The translations under genes and the position numbers were made by a program. A DNA stretch of 64,000 nucleotides from Stanieria sp. NIES-3757. Lineage in GTDB: Bacteria > Cyanobacteriota > Cyanobacteriia > Cyanobacteriales > Xenococcaceae. The notes beneath the pieces were generated by a model. That model was not told the DNA's origin, did not search any database, and worked only from the letters and a program-made list of their open reading frames with translations. How positions within the stretch are numbered: the stretch's first letter is position 1; the number at the start of each line of letters is the position of its first letter. Location of the stretch: assembly GCA_002355455.1 (NCBI GenBank), contig AP017375.1, positions 1,302,001-1,366,000 of the forward strand, read 5' to 3'. Below are positions 17,805 through 27,441 of this stretch, piece after piece.

Positions 17805-19313
17805 TTAAACTGATTGAAAAATTTGATTGTCTTGGCAAAATCGTTTAGCTTCTTGTTCTAATCTATTAATTTCTCTTTGCCATTGTTCTAATCTGTAGCT
17901 TCGTTGCTGTTTATTTTCCCAAGAAGGTTCTGGTAATCCTTGTTGTAAAGAATATTGGTTATAGAGAAAAGACAAACCAAGAAAACGCGTAATACCTTGA
18001 TTGGGAAAGATATTTTTTCTTCTCAACCATTGTTCGCAATAATATTGCCAAATAAACACATGATCGTGAATTTCTCCACCCAGGCAGCGCAGTCTTTTGA
18101 CAGATAATTCATGAGAATGAAAAAGTTTTTTTTCTACAATAGAATCATTTTTAAACAAACGAGTTTCGCTACCATTCCCTCGAAAAAATTCTACAATAAA
18201 CCATTCACCAAAATCAAAAATACAAACTTCGGTTGGACTGCTACCATCTTCAATTAAAATACTGATATCTTGATCGGCAAAACTATTTTCTAAAACTTTG
18301 ACTGAAGATTGAGGTAATAAAATCCGAATTCGTTCAAAGCGATCGCTATAATTAGCCCAAAATTCTTTTCTATTTCTCAGTCGCTTAGCTTCATATTCTT
18401 GTAAATATAATTTTTTTAAGATAACATCAACTAATTTTTGAAAATCTCGATAATTAACTGCACCAATCCATTTTTTAAGAGCAGTTTTTGCAGTTGAAGA
18501 AAGTTCACTCCAACGGGAATTAATCACATCTGAACCATAATTTTGAGATATCCAACTAGCTAATTCTGAATGAGAGTGGGTTATTTCTGGAGAAGTATTA
18601 ATAAGTAAATAATCTATTGTTTTTAGCTCTTGTTCTCTAGACATTTGCTTTAAACAATTGAGCAACCATTTAACTTGTTGTGAATTAAGATTCTTAGCTT
18701 TTGTAAATTGTATAGCAACATAATCAAAAGCCTCTTTAACAGCATTAATTTTATGGGGAAGTTGATAATTAGTTAAAAGTTGTCGTGGAGTAAGTAAATT
18801 TTGCCAGCTTAATTTTGCTAGTTCAGAAGCAGGAAATGGTTTAGATAAAATATTAATAATTTGTACTGATACTTTTTCTGAATTAGTTTGAGCAATAAAA
18901 ATACTAAAACTGTTAATTAAAGAAGAAGCTAGGGTTTGATTATCTTGATTATAATGAATTACTAAATCCCAAAATAAACGATGCTTTAACCAAGCATTAT
19001 GATTGGCTACTTTCCAAATTGCCTCAGAAGTGTTTTCTGCTTGTTCTGGATTTTGTAAATCCCATTTCTGTTTGAGATAAAGGCAATAAACCCACTCTAA
19101 TAAGGTTATTCGATCAATTTGTGAGTTTTGAATATCTGAGATAATTTCATCTATTTTACGAGGCGGAGTTATTAAACTTTGAGGAACACAAGATGGAATT
19201 TGTAGTGGTTGAGGAAAACTATTTTCACTGTTATTTCCTGCTAATTTAATTAATGCTTCGCAACGAAATTGATTCAGAGGAGGTAAAGTTAATTGAGAAA
19301 AATGAAAATTCAT
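17805..19313 (-). CDS. ZorC-like protein, probable EH-signature domain
   Basis: A 502-residue, largely alpha-helical soluble protein and the last gene of the minus-strand operon. The C-terminal third carries FGEWFIVEFFRGNGSE, with a central Glu (about 375), and later a His-centred helix (about 416-432, HDHVFIWQYYCEQWLRRKN). This arrangement matches the Glu/His logic of the EH_Signature family to which ZorC of type I Zorya belongs. In Zorya, ZorC is cytosolic and couples the ZorAB motor to DNA recognition. Start ATG at 19313 is two bases after the zorB-like stop. Family assignment rests on motif reading and gene order. Confidence 0.7.
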   Translation of the reverse strand: MNFHFSQLTLPPLNQFRCEALIKLAGNNSENSFPQPLQIPSCVPQSLITPPRKIDEIISDIQNSQIDRITLLEWVYCLYLKQKWDLQNPEQAENTSEAIWKVANHNAWLKHRLFWDLVIHYNQDNQTLASSLINSFSIFIAQTNSEKVSVQIINILSKPFPASELAKLSWQNLLTPRQLLTNYQLPHKINAVKEAFDYVAIQFTKAKNLNSQQVKWLLNCLKQMSREQELKTIDYLLINTSPEITHSHSELASWISQNYGSDVINSRWSELSSTAKTALKKWIGAVNYRDFQKLVDVILKKLYLQEYEAKRLRNRKEFWANYSDRFERIRILLPQSSVKVLENSFADQDISILIEDGSSPTEVCIFDFGEWFIVEFFRGNGSETRLFKNDSIVEKKLFHSHELSVKRLRCLGGEIHDHVFIWQYYCEQWLRRKNIFPNQGITRFLGLSFLYNQYSLQQGLPEPSWENKQQRSYRLEQWQREINRLEQEAKRFCQDNQIFQSV

Positions 19314-19315
19314 TA

Positions 19316-20110
19316 TTATTTTTTGTTAGTGTCTTTTGATTGAAGAAATTGTTCAAAATTTTCTCGACGGAATTGAAAACGGAAAACTACTCTGCGATCG
19401 CTTGCATGATCAATTTTTTGGTTAGCATCAATTTCACCACGACCAGATGCTAATATCTTCTTTTTGAAGCGTTCTTTAGTAGCAAATTTAAGCTGATTGG
19501 ACAAAATATAATCAGAAACAGCTAAAGCTCTCCGCAAGCTTAATTCCATATTGTCTTGATCAGAACCTTTGGAACTGGTATGTCCTTCAATTACCACACG
19601 AGTAATTTGACGGTCGAATAAATTATCTGAAAAGATAACGTTGCTGTAGATGGGAATAAATTGCTGAAGAAACTTTTTACCTTCTGGTTTAAGTTCAGCA
19701 CTTCCCTCATCAAACAAAATGCGATCGCCTATACTCACATCTCCTGTTTCTGGATCGACTGTAAATAAACCTTTTCCTCCTATTTTTCCTTCCAAAGCAT
19801 CCAGTATTCTAATTGGTAGTTCATCAACTGCTTTTTTATATTTTTCTAGTTGTATTTCTAACTGTTTTGCCTTGTCAATTTCTGCCTGAAGTTGTATTTC
19901 TAGTTGTTTTGTTTTGTCAATTTCTGCTTGAAGTTGTATTTCTAATTGCCTTACTTGATTAACTTTTACTTGAAGTTGAATTTGTACAGTAATAAATAAA
20001 AGAACAAAAATCATTAATACACTGGACATTAAATCGCTAATCGATAAGTAGACTCCAGAATCCTGTTCTTCTGATTGTGTTTCTATTTCATAGTCAGGGA
20101 AATTACTCAT
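19316..20110 (-). CDS. ZorB-like MotB/OmpA-type motor protein
   Basis: A 264-residue inner-membrane protein. A single helix at about 27-47 follows LSISDLMSS, with Asp26 at the position expected for the ion-coupling aspartate of MotB/ZorB-type stators. A coiled-coil spacer (about 48-93) contains two and a half copies of a 14-residue unit (LEIQLQAEIDKTKQ). The C-terminal OmpA-like peptidoglycan-binding domain (about 125-258) has IEGHTSSKG, NMELSLRRALAVSDYI and DRRVVFRF. The start overlaps the zorA-like stop by four bases (ATGA), indicating translational coupling and a stoichiometric complex. Confidence 0.88.
   Translation of the reverse strand: MSNFPDYEIETQSEEQDSGVYLSISDLMSSVLMIFVLLFITVQIQLQVKVNQVRQLEIQLQAEIDKTKQLEIQLQAEIDKAKQLEIQLEKYKKAVDELPIRILDALEGKIGGKGLFTVDPETGDVSIGDRILFDEGSAELKPEGKKFLQQFIPIYSNVIFSDNLFDRQITRVVIEGHTSSKGSDQDNMELSLRRALAVSDYILSNQLKFATKERFKKKILASGRGEIDANQKIDHASDRRVVFRFQFRRENFEQFLQSKDTNKK
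19835..19950 (-). repeat. 42-base in-frame tandem repeat in the zorB-like gene
   Basis: Two nearly identical 42-base units plus a partial third encode the 14-residue coiled-coil unit LEIQLQAEID(K)(T/A)KQ. Each unit is exactly two heptads, so copy-number change would lengthen or shorten the periplasmic spacer without breaking frame or coil register. Confidence 0.85.
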
Positions 20111-22452
20111 GATTCAATGCTCCCTTTACCGTTTTTCAGTTCATTAGCAGCAGATACCAAATATTGCGCTACGCTCATCAAACCGTGAGAATTTTGATTC
20201 AGTTTTTGACAGACTTGAGCAGCAGCTAGATCAAAATCCGTCAGGTTGCTACTATAAGATTCATGCACTTGCTGAAGATACTCAAATAGCTGTTTATTGC
20301 CTTGAATTAAAACATCGTTGAATTGATTGGTCATGTTTTGATAAGCTCTTTCTACCCGATGTGCTTCATTACCAATAGTTCGCGCTAGTTCGGTTAATTG
20401 ACCTAAACGTTCACCAGAAGTTAATCCAAAGGTATTGGCAAGATTACTAACCGTTTCTACTGTCTGTTTAATTTTTGCTAAACTTTGGTTGACTTGTTCA
20501 CTCATTTCCTGACGTTTTTGAATTTCTTCATCGAAAGTATGCTGTAAATTAGCAACTACTTGAGCTAATCCTTCACGCTGTTGACCTAAAGTATCGTTAA
20601 GTAAGTTATTTTGTTGAGTAAAAAATTCTGAGAGTGCAGCTTGATAATCGCGACGGAATCTTTCTAACTCTTGTTGTACAGTCTGACGAGTATTTTGCAG
20701 CATGAAATCGATATTGTTTAAAGTACCAAGCAGATTATCTTTTGCTTGATTCATTAAACTAGAAGCTTCTTGTCCAACTGTTTTTAAAGTATTGGATTGA
20801 TCTTGAAAAGCTGCGGTTGTTTCCAATAAAATCTGTCTAGTCTGGGACTCAACTCCCTCCAGCATTGCTTTTTGTTGTTCCGCTTGAGTAGACAATGCTG
20901 ATTCTAAGTCTTCCCTAATACCACGGAAAGTTTTAGCTGCTTTATTGGCACTTTCAGCAAAAGCTTGTCTCTGTGCTTCCATACCAGCTACACTTTGAGC
21001 AACTGCCTCATTAATTTCTGAACCCACTTGCTCTAGAACACCTTTAGTTTCTTCACGAAAATCTTTGAGAATAATGTGTAAGCTAGTAGCAAATTGTTGA
21101 AGTTCAGTAAGAGTGTCTTTTTGGAAGATTTGAATCGTTTCAACTGCTCCTGCTAGACTTTGAGTAATACCGCCTAGTTCATTTTTCAGTTCTCTAACAG
21201 CTTCAGAAGCTTCTTGAGTTAAGTTAGCACTTTGATCTAATCTTTCTACAACTGGTTCAATTAATTCATTGCGAAGTTGTTGAACCAATAATTCGATAGT
21301 TTGTGTTTCAGTTTCTTGTATTTCTCGAAGTCTTTCTAAATCTTTAAAAATTGGATTGAGTAACAATGTAAATTTATTAGTAGTCGCTTGAGCGATCGCT
21401 TCTGGGGTTAATTGAGGTAAATTAGTTGTATTCGCTAGTAACTTAGTTAAATAAGGTTCGAGTTGTTGTTTTGTCTGAATTGCGATCGCTTCTGGAGTTA
21501 ATTGCGGTAAACCAGTAGTATTTTCTACTAAATAATCAATTTTTTCTAATTTCTGACTAATTGGACTAATTAATAACTTAAGCTCTTGATTAATTGCTTG
21601 AGCGATTGATTCTGAATTAAATTGTTCGTTTTGGATTTTTTGTAGTTTCTGAATTTCTTTTAACTGCTGAACTAAAAGACTGTTTTCTGAAGCAAGTGCC
21701 TGTTTTACAGCATTGCCAATCGCATCAGGATGAAATTGATTTAAACCTTTAAGATTTTTTGCAACCTCTTCTAGTGTTTTAGCAGCATCCCGACTAGATG
21801 TATGGTCAAAACGAGAAAGAAGACGTTCGGAAGTTTCTAAGAAAGCAACCTCACTTAGAGCTTTTCGCAGTTGATTGCGATGTTTTTCTTTTTGTTTAGT
21901 TTGACGAGCAATAATAAACATTAAAGGTATTGCTCCAGAAAGTCCTGCTAGGGAAGTGAGGAAAGCAGTTTTCATACCCGAAAGCAATTGAGTACTCGCG
22001 TCAACTATTGCTTGAGGATCGCTTAAATTTTCAAGATCTACTCCAGCAATACCAAGAGATATACCAAGAAAAGTCCCAAAAATACCTAAAGTTGTAAGTA
22101 ATGTAGGTACAAAATAAACCGTGCTACGAGGTACTGGTTTACTTAAAATAGTTGGGTACGATAATAAGACAAAATAATTATGTTCTATTCGAGGAATAAA
22201 TCTTGAGCTTTTAAATTCACCATCAACATGATTAGATAACCATTCAATAATTTTTTGCTCTACTTTTTGAGTTAATATTTCTTGTTTTGACTGATTATCT
22301 ATGAGAAATTTAATCGCTTCTTCAGTTAATTCCAACTCTTTTTTATAATCATTAACAGATTTTATTTCTGTCCATATAGCCCAAATTGCTACGGTTAAAA
22401 TGAAAGCAACAAAAACTACGTTGAGTAGTAAGTTATTGAGCAAAAGTGCCAT
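20107..22452 (-). CDS. ZorA-like MotA/TolQ/ExbB-type channel with a long coiled-coil tail
   Basis: A 781-residue inner-membrane protein. The predicted membrane helices are about 8-28, 112-137 (YFVPTLLTTLGIFGTFLGIS) and 162-182 (TAFLTSLAGLSGAIPLMFI), the last two forming the MotA/TolQ/ExbB core. From about 190 to the end the sequence is a long, Gln/Glu/Leu-rich helical tail, as in ZorA, where the tail projects into the cytoplasm. The length is close to that of ZorA proteins. AGGAG lies seven bases before ATG. It is the first gene of the ZorABC-like set. A chemotaxis-independent TolQ/ExbB paralogue is the alternative, but the tail and the neighbours argue for ZorA. Confidence 0.85.
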   Translation of the reverse strand: MALLLNNLLLNVVFVAFILTVAIWAIWTEIKSVNDYKKELELTEEAIKFLIDNQSKQEILTQKVEQKIIEWLSNHVDGEFKSSRFIPRIEHNYFVLLSYPTILSKPVPRSTVYFVPTLLTTLGIFGTFLGISLGIAGVDLENLSDPQAIVDASTQLLSGMKTAFLTSLAGLSGAIPLMFIIARQTKQKEKHRNQLRKALSEVAFLETSERLLSRFDHTSSRDAAKTLEEVAKNLKGLNQFHPDAIGNAVKQALASENSLLVQQLKEIQKLQKIQNEQFNSESIAQAINQELKLLISPISQKLEKIDYLVENTTGLPQLTPEAIAIQTKQQLEPYLTKLLANTTNLPQLTPEAIAQATTNKFTLLLNPIFKDLERLREIQETETQTIELLVQQLRNELIEPVVERLDQSANLTQEASEAVRELKNELGGITQSLAGAVETIQIFQKDTLTELQQFATSLHIILKDFREETKGVLEQVGSEINEAVAQSVAGMEAQRQAFAESANKAAKTFRGIREDLESALSTQAEQQKAMLEGVESQTRQILLETTAAFQDQSNTLKTVGQEASSLMNQAKDNLLGTLNNIDFMLQNTRQTVQQELERFRRDYQAALSEFFTQQNNLLNDTLGQQREGLAQVVANLQHTFDEEIQKRQEMSEQVNQSLAKIKQTVETVSNLANTFGLTSGERLGQLTELARTIGNEAHRVERAYQNMTNQFNDVLIQGNKQLFEYLQQVHESYSSNLTDFDLAAAQVCQKLNQNSHGLMSVAQYLVSAANELKNGKGSIES

Positions 22453-22506
22453 TATTTACTCCTGTTTTTAAATAATTATGCTGTTGTGAAATTGCGATTT
22501 ATTTAA

Positions 22507-22848
22507 CTAATGAAATTTCATGTAGCGTTGTATTTCTTCATTTGAAAAATGCTCTTGTGCTACTCTTACTGGAATATGTGCAGCGTCTTTCCAGTTTTCA
22601 ATTGAGTTAACAAGGAGCAAACCATATAGTAGTTCTTCACTTTCCGCTTCTTTATCTTCAGCTAAATAAACTTGCTCTGGTGCATAATCACGTAATAATC
22701 GTATCTGCAAGCGACTTTTTAAATCTCTCAAAGATATTACCAAAGGCGAAGCAGAATCATTAAATATTTCTTTTGCTTCTTTCCAAGCATGATTTACAGC
22801 TACTATTTCTTGAACTAACTGTTCTATTGATGGGTTTAACAGTTTCAT
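22507..22848 (-). CDS. small hypothetical protein upstream of the ZorABC-like operon
   Basis: A 113-residue, probably helical, soluble protein (MKLLNPSIEQLVQEIVAVNH at the start, FSNEEIQRYMKFH at the end). I recognise no domain. It lies 54 bases upstream of the zorA-like gene, in the same direction, and may be the first gene of the operon. There is no clear ribosome binding site. Whether it belongs to the defence-like system is unknown. Confidence 0.6.
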   Translation of the reverse strand: MKLLNPSIEQLVQEIVAVNHAWKEAKEIFNDSASPLVISLRDLKSRLQIRLLRDYAPEQVYLAEDKEAESEELLYGLLLVNSIENWKDAAHIPVRVAQEHFSNEEIQRYMKFH

Positions 22849-22947
22849 ACGCTAGTTTGAAAATAATTGTCTATTTAAAGAGTTCCCATTTCAAACCACG
22901 TAGTTACTAAATATTTTAATATTTTCTTAATAAGTAAAAAATGCGTC

Positions 22948-22988
22948 TACAGATAAACACGGATAAAGTTATTGATTGGTTATGGTTT
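22948..22988 (+). repeat. dispersed intergenic repeat, copy B (diverged)
   Basis: Related to the copies at 3190-3219 and 52088-52117 by the shared pattern AGATAAACACRGATRRAGTTAT-GGTTGGT, with several differences. It lies just upstream of the small gene ahead of the ZorABC-like operon. Confidence 0.5.
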
Positions 22989-23008
22989 TTTGATTTCATC
23001 AGGTTTAG

Positions 23009-23038
23009 TCGGCATACTCAGAGTTAAAGAGATGCCGA
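23009..23038. terminator. hairpin between glmU and the ZorABC-like operon
   Basis: Arms TCGGCAT and ATGCCGA are separated by a 16-base loop and followed by TTTTTT on the plus strand. It lies 30 bases after the minus-strand glmU stop, but its T-run faces the plus strand, so its role for glmU is uncertain. Confidence 0.4.
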
Positions 23039-23067
23039 TTTTTTCTCGATTAAAAACAATAAATAAG

Positions 23068-24435
23068 TTATTTTTGCGGATTACTATTAGTTGGTAATTG
23101 CCAATCAGGTATTTCCTTCTGACGAGCGCGAGCAATTACTAAACAATCATCAGGAACATCTTTAGTAACTACTGAACCAGCAGCTACGGTAACATTTTGT
23201 CCCAGAGTAATCGGAGCTACCATAACGCTATTAGCTCCAGTTTTAGTGCGATCGCCTATGACGGTAGGATGTTTATTTACACCATCATAATTAGCGGTAA
23301 TTGTACCTGCGCCTACATTGACTTTTTCCCCTAAAGTCGCATCACCAAGATAGGCAAGATGAGCAACGTTGGTTTTATTGCCTAGGGTTGCCTTTTTCAA
23401 CTCGACAAAATTGCCGATCCGACATCTTTCCCCTACTTTGACATCACCACGCAAGTGAGCATAAGGACCAATTTGAGTACCTGCACTTACTTCGGCATTA
23501 TTTACTACTGAATATACAACTGTAACGTTTTCCCCAATTTGGCTATTTTCTACCAAACTCCCAGGACCAATTCGGCTACCAGTAGCAATGCTAGTGTTAC
23601 CCCGTAAATGAGTTTGGGGTTCAAGAATGACATCTGGTTCTAAATGAACAGTTTCATCAATCGTAATGCTATCGGGGTTAATCATGGTTACCCCTGCTTT
23701 CATCCAATTGTCTTTAATCCTAGCCTGAAGAATATCGTAGGCAGTAGCTAATTGTTTACGATCATTAATACCAAGTATTTCTAAATAATCTTCTACATCT
23801 ACTGCTGTAACTGGAGCAAGATAATCAACTACTTCAGTTAAATAATATTCTTGTTGATCGTTGTCTGTAGAAAGTTTGGGTAATGCTTCGGCTAGTTTTT
23901 GCCAGTTAAAACAATATATTCCCGCATTAACACGACGATTCTGCCTTTGAGCAGTACTACAATCTCTGTCTTCAATGATTTGATTGACTAAATTATTTCC
24001 ATCACAAAATACTCTGCCATAACCAGAGGGATTGGGTAAATGAGCGGTTAAAAGAGTTGCTGCGTGCTTTCCAGTTTGGTGAACTTCTACTAAATGTTGT
24101 AAAGTTTCTGGACGTAATAAAGGAGCATCTCCATTAAGAACTAATAAATCTCCCTGAAATCCTTGTAAATAAGGTAGTAGTTGCTGAATTGCGTGTCCTG
24201 TACCTAATTGTTCCGTTTGTTCAACAAATTCTACGTCTTGACGAGAACTTAAGGCTTGTTTTAGTTGTTCTCCTTGATAACCAATAATGACAATTTGCCT
24301 TTCTGGTTGGAGTAAACGACAACTATCTAGTACTCGTTCAACTAGCGATCGCCCTCCTAAAGAATGCAATACTTTGGGTAAATCAGATTTCATGCGGGTT
24401 CCCCGCCCTGCTGCTAATATTGCTACCGCTACCAT
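23068..24435 (-). CDS. glmU: bifunctional GlcNAc-1-P uridyltransferase / GlcN-1-P acetyltransferase
   Basis: Makes UDP-N-acetylglucosamine for peptidoglycan and lipopolysaccharide in two steps. The N-terminal pyrophosphorylase domain has [20 protein letters not shown] and the nucleotide/Mg motif [10 protein letters not shown]. The C-terminal left-handed beta-helix (about 250-450) has hexapeptide repeats and the acetyltransferase motif [16 protein letters not shown] at 24435 ([10 protein letters not shown]) gives the family length of 455 residues; the ORF continues upstream to 24498, but that extension is not typical. Confidence 0.97.
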   Translation of the reverse strand: MVAVAILAAGRGTRMKSDLPKVLHSLGGRSLVERVLDSCRLLQPERQIVIIGYQGEQLKQALSSRQDVEFVEQTEQLGTGHAIQQLLPYLQGFQGDLLVLNGDAPLLRPETLQHLVEVHQTGKHAATLLTAHLPNPSGYGRVFCDGNNLVNQIIEDRDCSTAQRQNRRVNAGIYCFNWQKLAEALPKLSTDNDQQEYYLTEVVDYLAPVTAVDVEDYLEILGINDRKQLATAYDILQARIKDNWMKAGVTMINPDSITIDETVHLEPDVILEPQTHLRGNTSIATGSRIGPGSLVENSQIGENVTVVYSVVNNAEVSAGTQIGPYAHLRGDVKVGERCRIGNFVELKKATLGNKTNVAHLAYLGDATLGEKVNVGAGTITANYDGVNKHPTVIGDRTKTGANSVMVAPITLGQNVTVAAGSVVTKDVPDDCLVIARARQKEIPDWQLPTNSNPQK

Positions 24436-24516
24436 GCTTATGAGATCGAGTTGAGTTAATTCGATTGGAGTATAGCTTGTAGTTAGACCCGATCGCAAAA
24501 ACTCGTTAAAAAATTA

Positions 24517-25548
24517 TTAGTTTTGATGCTGCATTGTAGTTTGCACAAAAGCGGTAAATGCCTCGGCAATTTTGGGATTGCGCCAGCCTTTACTAGTTTC
24601 CTCTGTAATAATTTCTATCGCTTGAACAGGAGTATAAGCTTGTTTATGAGGGCGATTGCTGGTTAAAGCATCATAGATATCTAAAATTTGAAATATTTGT
24701 GCTAAATAAGGAATTTCTTTACCTATTAAACCATCTGGATAACCACTACCATCCCAGCGTTCGTGATGATTGCGAATAATGGGTAAGACTCCACGACGGT
24801 TTTTAAGAGGTTGACAAATTTTTTCACCAATCAAAACGTGTTGACGAATTAAATCAGTTTCACTAGCTGTTAATTCGCCCTTTTTGAGCATCACTGCATC
24901 AGGAATCGCAATTGTACCGATATCGTGAAGATGAGCAGCAAAAACCAAATTATTGATTTCTTCCTCAGAAAGTTGCAAATATTCACCGAAAGCTTGAGCC
25001 AAGGAGGCAATCCTCGCGCAAGAACCACTGTCTGAAGAACGGCTTTCTACTGCTTTAGCAATCGAGAACAATACTTGTTCAGTTTGATCTAAACCTTCAT
25101 TAAGGCGTTTTTGATGGATTAAAGATTTGACTCTCGTAGCTAGTTCAAAACGGTCTAAAGGTTTCGCCAGAAAATCATCACTACCAACTTCTACTCCTTT
25201 GCGACGGTATTCTCGATTATCGGCTACCGCCATCAAAATAATTGGTATATCGTTAATTCGCTCGTCTTGTTTTATTTGTCGACAAAGTTCAAACCCATCT
25301 AAATAAGACATCATCACATCAAGCAGAACTAAGTCTGGTTTGTGTTCGATCACAAAATCGACGATTGGAGATTCTCCGTCTGCTTCTAATACTTCATAAC
25401 CATCCAATGACAACAGATCTACTGCGGTCATGCGACTAAGAGGATGGTCGTCAATAACTAATATCCTAGCCGAAGCATAATTAGAATGATTCACCGCAGA
25501 AAAATTAATGTTAGTGGACCGAGGTAACCCAGATATTTGATTCATCAT
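24517..25548 (-). CDS. response regulator with HD-GYP cyclic-di-GMP phosphodiesterase domain
   Basis: The receiver domain (about 30-150) has ARILVIDDHPLSR, the phospho-acceptor Asp in LVLLDVMMSYLDGFE and the Lys in LAKPLDRFE. The HD-GYP domain (about 165-340) shows HLHDIGTIAIPDAV, the paired HxxxxH/HHERWDGSGYPDGL signature and LAQIFQILDIYDALTSNRPH. Such proteins hydrolyse cyclic di-GMP when phosphorylated. The ATG at 25548 is chosen because the open frame begins at a TTG 66 bases upstream; ATG at 25545 is equally possible. No cognate kinase is adjacent. Confidence 0.93.
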   Translation of the reverse strand: MMNQISGLPRSTNINFSAVNHSNYASARILVIDDHPLSRMTAVDLLSLDGYEVLEADGESPIVDFVIEHKPDLVLLDVMMSYLDGFELCRQIKQDERINDIPIILMAVADNREYRRKGVEVGSDDFLAKPLDRFELATRVKSLIHQKRLNEGLDQTEQVLFSIAKAVESRSSDSGSCARIASLAQAFGEYLQLSEEEINNLVFAAHLHDIGTIAIPDAVMLKKGELTASETDLIRQHVLIGEKICQPLKNRRGVLPIIRNHHERWDGSGYPDGLIGKEIPYLAQIFQILDIYDALTSNRPHKQAYTPVQAIEIITEETSKGWRNPKIAEAFTAFVQTTMQHQN

Positions 25549-25818
25549 TATCCCTTTTACTGAAGACTTTTGATCAGCATTAGTAAACTTTTTCAGTCCT
25601 TCAGTTTCTGTCAAAAAACAAGCGTGAAGTAATGATTAAATAGATTGATGCTTCAAGCATGGCTTGAGTTTTACGATCTAGATAATAAATAAAAGATTTT
25701 ATATTGGTTTTTTTTATAATTGTGTTTATCATTATGGTAATTTTCTCTCGATTTGAAATCAGCTTTTCTACGGACATTGGGTTAATATTTTTGACATCAG
25801 TTACTTAATGAATCTAGA

Positions 25819-26724
25819 TTAATTACTTAGAATTACTGAGTAAGAGGGAAGAGCAGTTGATTTTAACCAGCGTTTTTTCCATTGACTAGTTGATTCAAGT
25901 GTACTGCTTTTTTGTTCTTGCTGTCTTCTTTCTCGAATTTGTAAGGCAAGCTCTGAAAGGGTAGGATCGCGATAGGGAATAGAGGCACGAGTTTGAAGAT
26001 GTTCTTGTTCTGGAAGCGAAATCAATGGCAAATCTTCTCCAGAAAAATTGGCTACAGTTCCAGGAGCTTTTCTGCCTACACTAGAAGTAGAGCCAAATTT
26101 TAAACCAGCTAAGGATAAGGCAGTACGAAAAGCTGCTGCACAAGAATAACTAGCTAGTCTACCTGTGGGTTTTAAACAATTAGCAACTAAATTTAAAAAT
26201 TCTACTGTCCACAATTGTGGACATTTTGGTGGTGAAAAGGGGTCAAGAAAAATAGCGTCAGCTTGCCATTGCTGTGACAGAATTTGCCCAATTGTAGTTC
26301 TGGCATCTCCTAGTAAGAGTTTGGCCTGTAAAAATTGACTATTAACTTGTTGAGTTGTTGCTAATTCTGCTAATAATTGAGGAATAGGATCGTGCCAAGA
26401 AGATAAAAGTTGATTGGCGATCGCGCTACTAGGAACAACAGGATTTAGTTCTAAGCCAATTAATTCTACTCGACAATGGGGATGAATTGACCAAATAGCG
26501 TCTAAGGCAGCAGCACTGTTATACCCAAGACCATAACAAATATCGAGCAAATGAATAGTAGATAATTGTGTAGCTTTAATTTTTAGTTGGGTTGGTGCAA
26601 CAAATTTGACTTCGGCTTCTAGTTTCGCTCCGTAGTGAGAATGAAAAGCTTCATTAAATTCATCTGAAAAGAAAGTATAAGAACCGTCTTCGGTTGCTTG
26701 GGGAATTAAACAATTGTCGTTCAT
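25819..26724 (-). CDS. tRNA U34 modification methyltransferase, MnmC N-domain type (DUF752)
   Basis: A 301-residue protein with the MnmC-type SAM-dependent methyltransferase domain: FFSDEFNEAFHSHYGAKLEA, the glycine-rich LLDICYGLGYNSAAALDA, VELIGLELNP, and the catalytic-region motif AIFLDPFSPPKCPQLW. Stand-alone proteins of this kind (MnmD) methylate the wobble 5-aminomethyl-2-thiouridine. The FAD-dependent oxidase half of E. coli MnmC is absent. It is in the same direction as mobA, 51 bases downstream of it. Confidence 0.85.
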   Translation of the reverse strand: MNDNCLIPQATEDGSYTFFSDEFNEAFHSHYGAKLEAEVKFVAPTQLKIKATQLSTIHLLDICYGLGYNSAAALDAIWSIHPHCRVELIGLELNPVVPSSAIANQLLSSWHDPIPQLLAELATTQQVNSQFLQAKLLLGDARTTIGQILSQQWQADAIFLDPFSPPKCPQLWTVEFLNLVANCLKPTGRLASYSCAAAFRTALSLAGLKFGSTSSVGRKAPGTVANFSGEDLPLISLPEQEHLQTRASIPYRDPTLSELALQIRERRQQEQKSSTLESTSQWKKRWLKSTALPSYSVILSN

Positions 26725-26775
26725 TAGTAGGAGCGATCAAAGATAATGCTTCAGTTGAGCCAAAACCGCTATGGT

Positions 26776-27396
26776 TTATTGTAACTCTAATTTAATAATC
26801 TCTAGCTCTTCAGGAGTATTACAATTAAACAATATTTGCCAGTTATTAATTGGCAATTGGGCTACAAAATGTTGATTTAAAAAGCCTTGAAAAGATTTAC
26901 CACCTTGGGCAATATACGCTTCTAATAAGGATAAACAGCTACGGCGATAAAAACCTGCTAAAGGTTCCCACCAACCAGAAGGATGACGAGGCAGAAGAGC
27001 GATCGCGTTGTCAGGGATTTCTGGTAAGTAATTATACCAATGTTTTACTTCAGTAGAAGTTAATCGAGGTAAGTCACAAGCGAGCAACAATACCCATTCT
27101 TGTTCTACCTGTTGTAATCCTTGAGCAAAACCAATTAAAGGACTATTAGAGCCATGATTTGGTAATAGCAAAGTTTCTTGAATTAATGTGCATCCCGTGG
27201 GAACAATATCCTTATATTTGTCTATCCAAGGAGTAACAATATAAACTTGACTGGCACATTGTTGAGCTAGAGTACAAATTTGATTTAGTAGGCTACTATT
27301 GCTAATGGTTAGCAACGCTTTATCCTTACCCATCCGCGAACTTTGACCACCAGCCAAGACAATAGCGGTAGTAGTTTGAATTAAATCTTCTCTCAT
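26776..27396 (-). CDS. mobA: molybdenum cofactor guanylyltransferase
   Basis: Transfers GMP from GTP to molybdopterin to form the bis-MGD/MGD precursor. The 206-residue protein has the MobA signature AIVLAGGQSSRMGKDKALL at the N-terminus, and NHGSNSPLIGFAQGL and LLACDLPRL in the middle, matching the nucleotide- and Mg-binding sites. The length is typical. It is followed by the mnmD-like gene. Confidence 0.93.
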   Translation of the reverse strand: MREDLIQTTTAIVLAGGQSSRMGKDKALLTISNSSLLNQICTLAQQCASQVYIVTPWIDKYKDIVPTGCTLIQETLLLPNHGSNSPLIGFAQGLQQVEQEWVLLLACDLPRLTSTEVKHWYNYLPEIPDNAIALLPRHPSGWWEPLAGFYRRSCLSLLEAYIAQGGKSFQGFLNQHFVAQLPINNWQILFNCNTPEELEIIKLELQ

Positions 27397-27441
27397 GAAT
27401 AGTAATTTTTAAAATACTGATTAGCTAGCAACTCAACCTAA

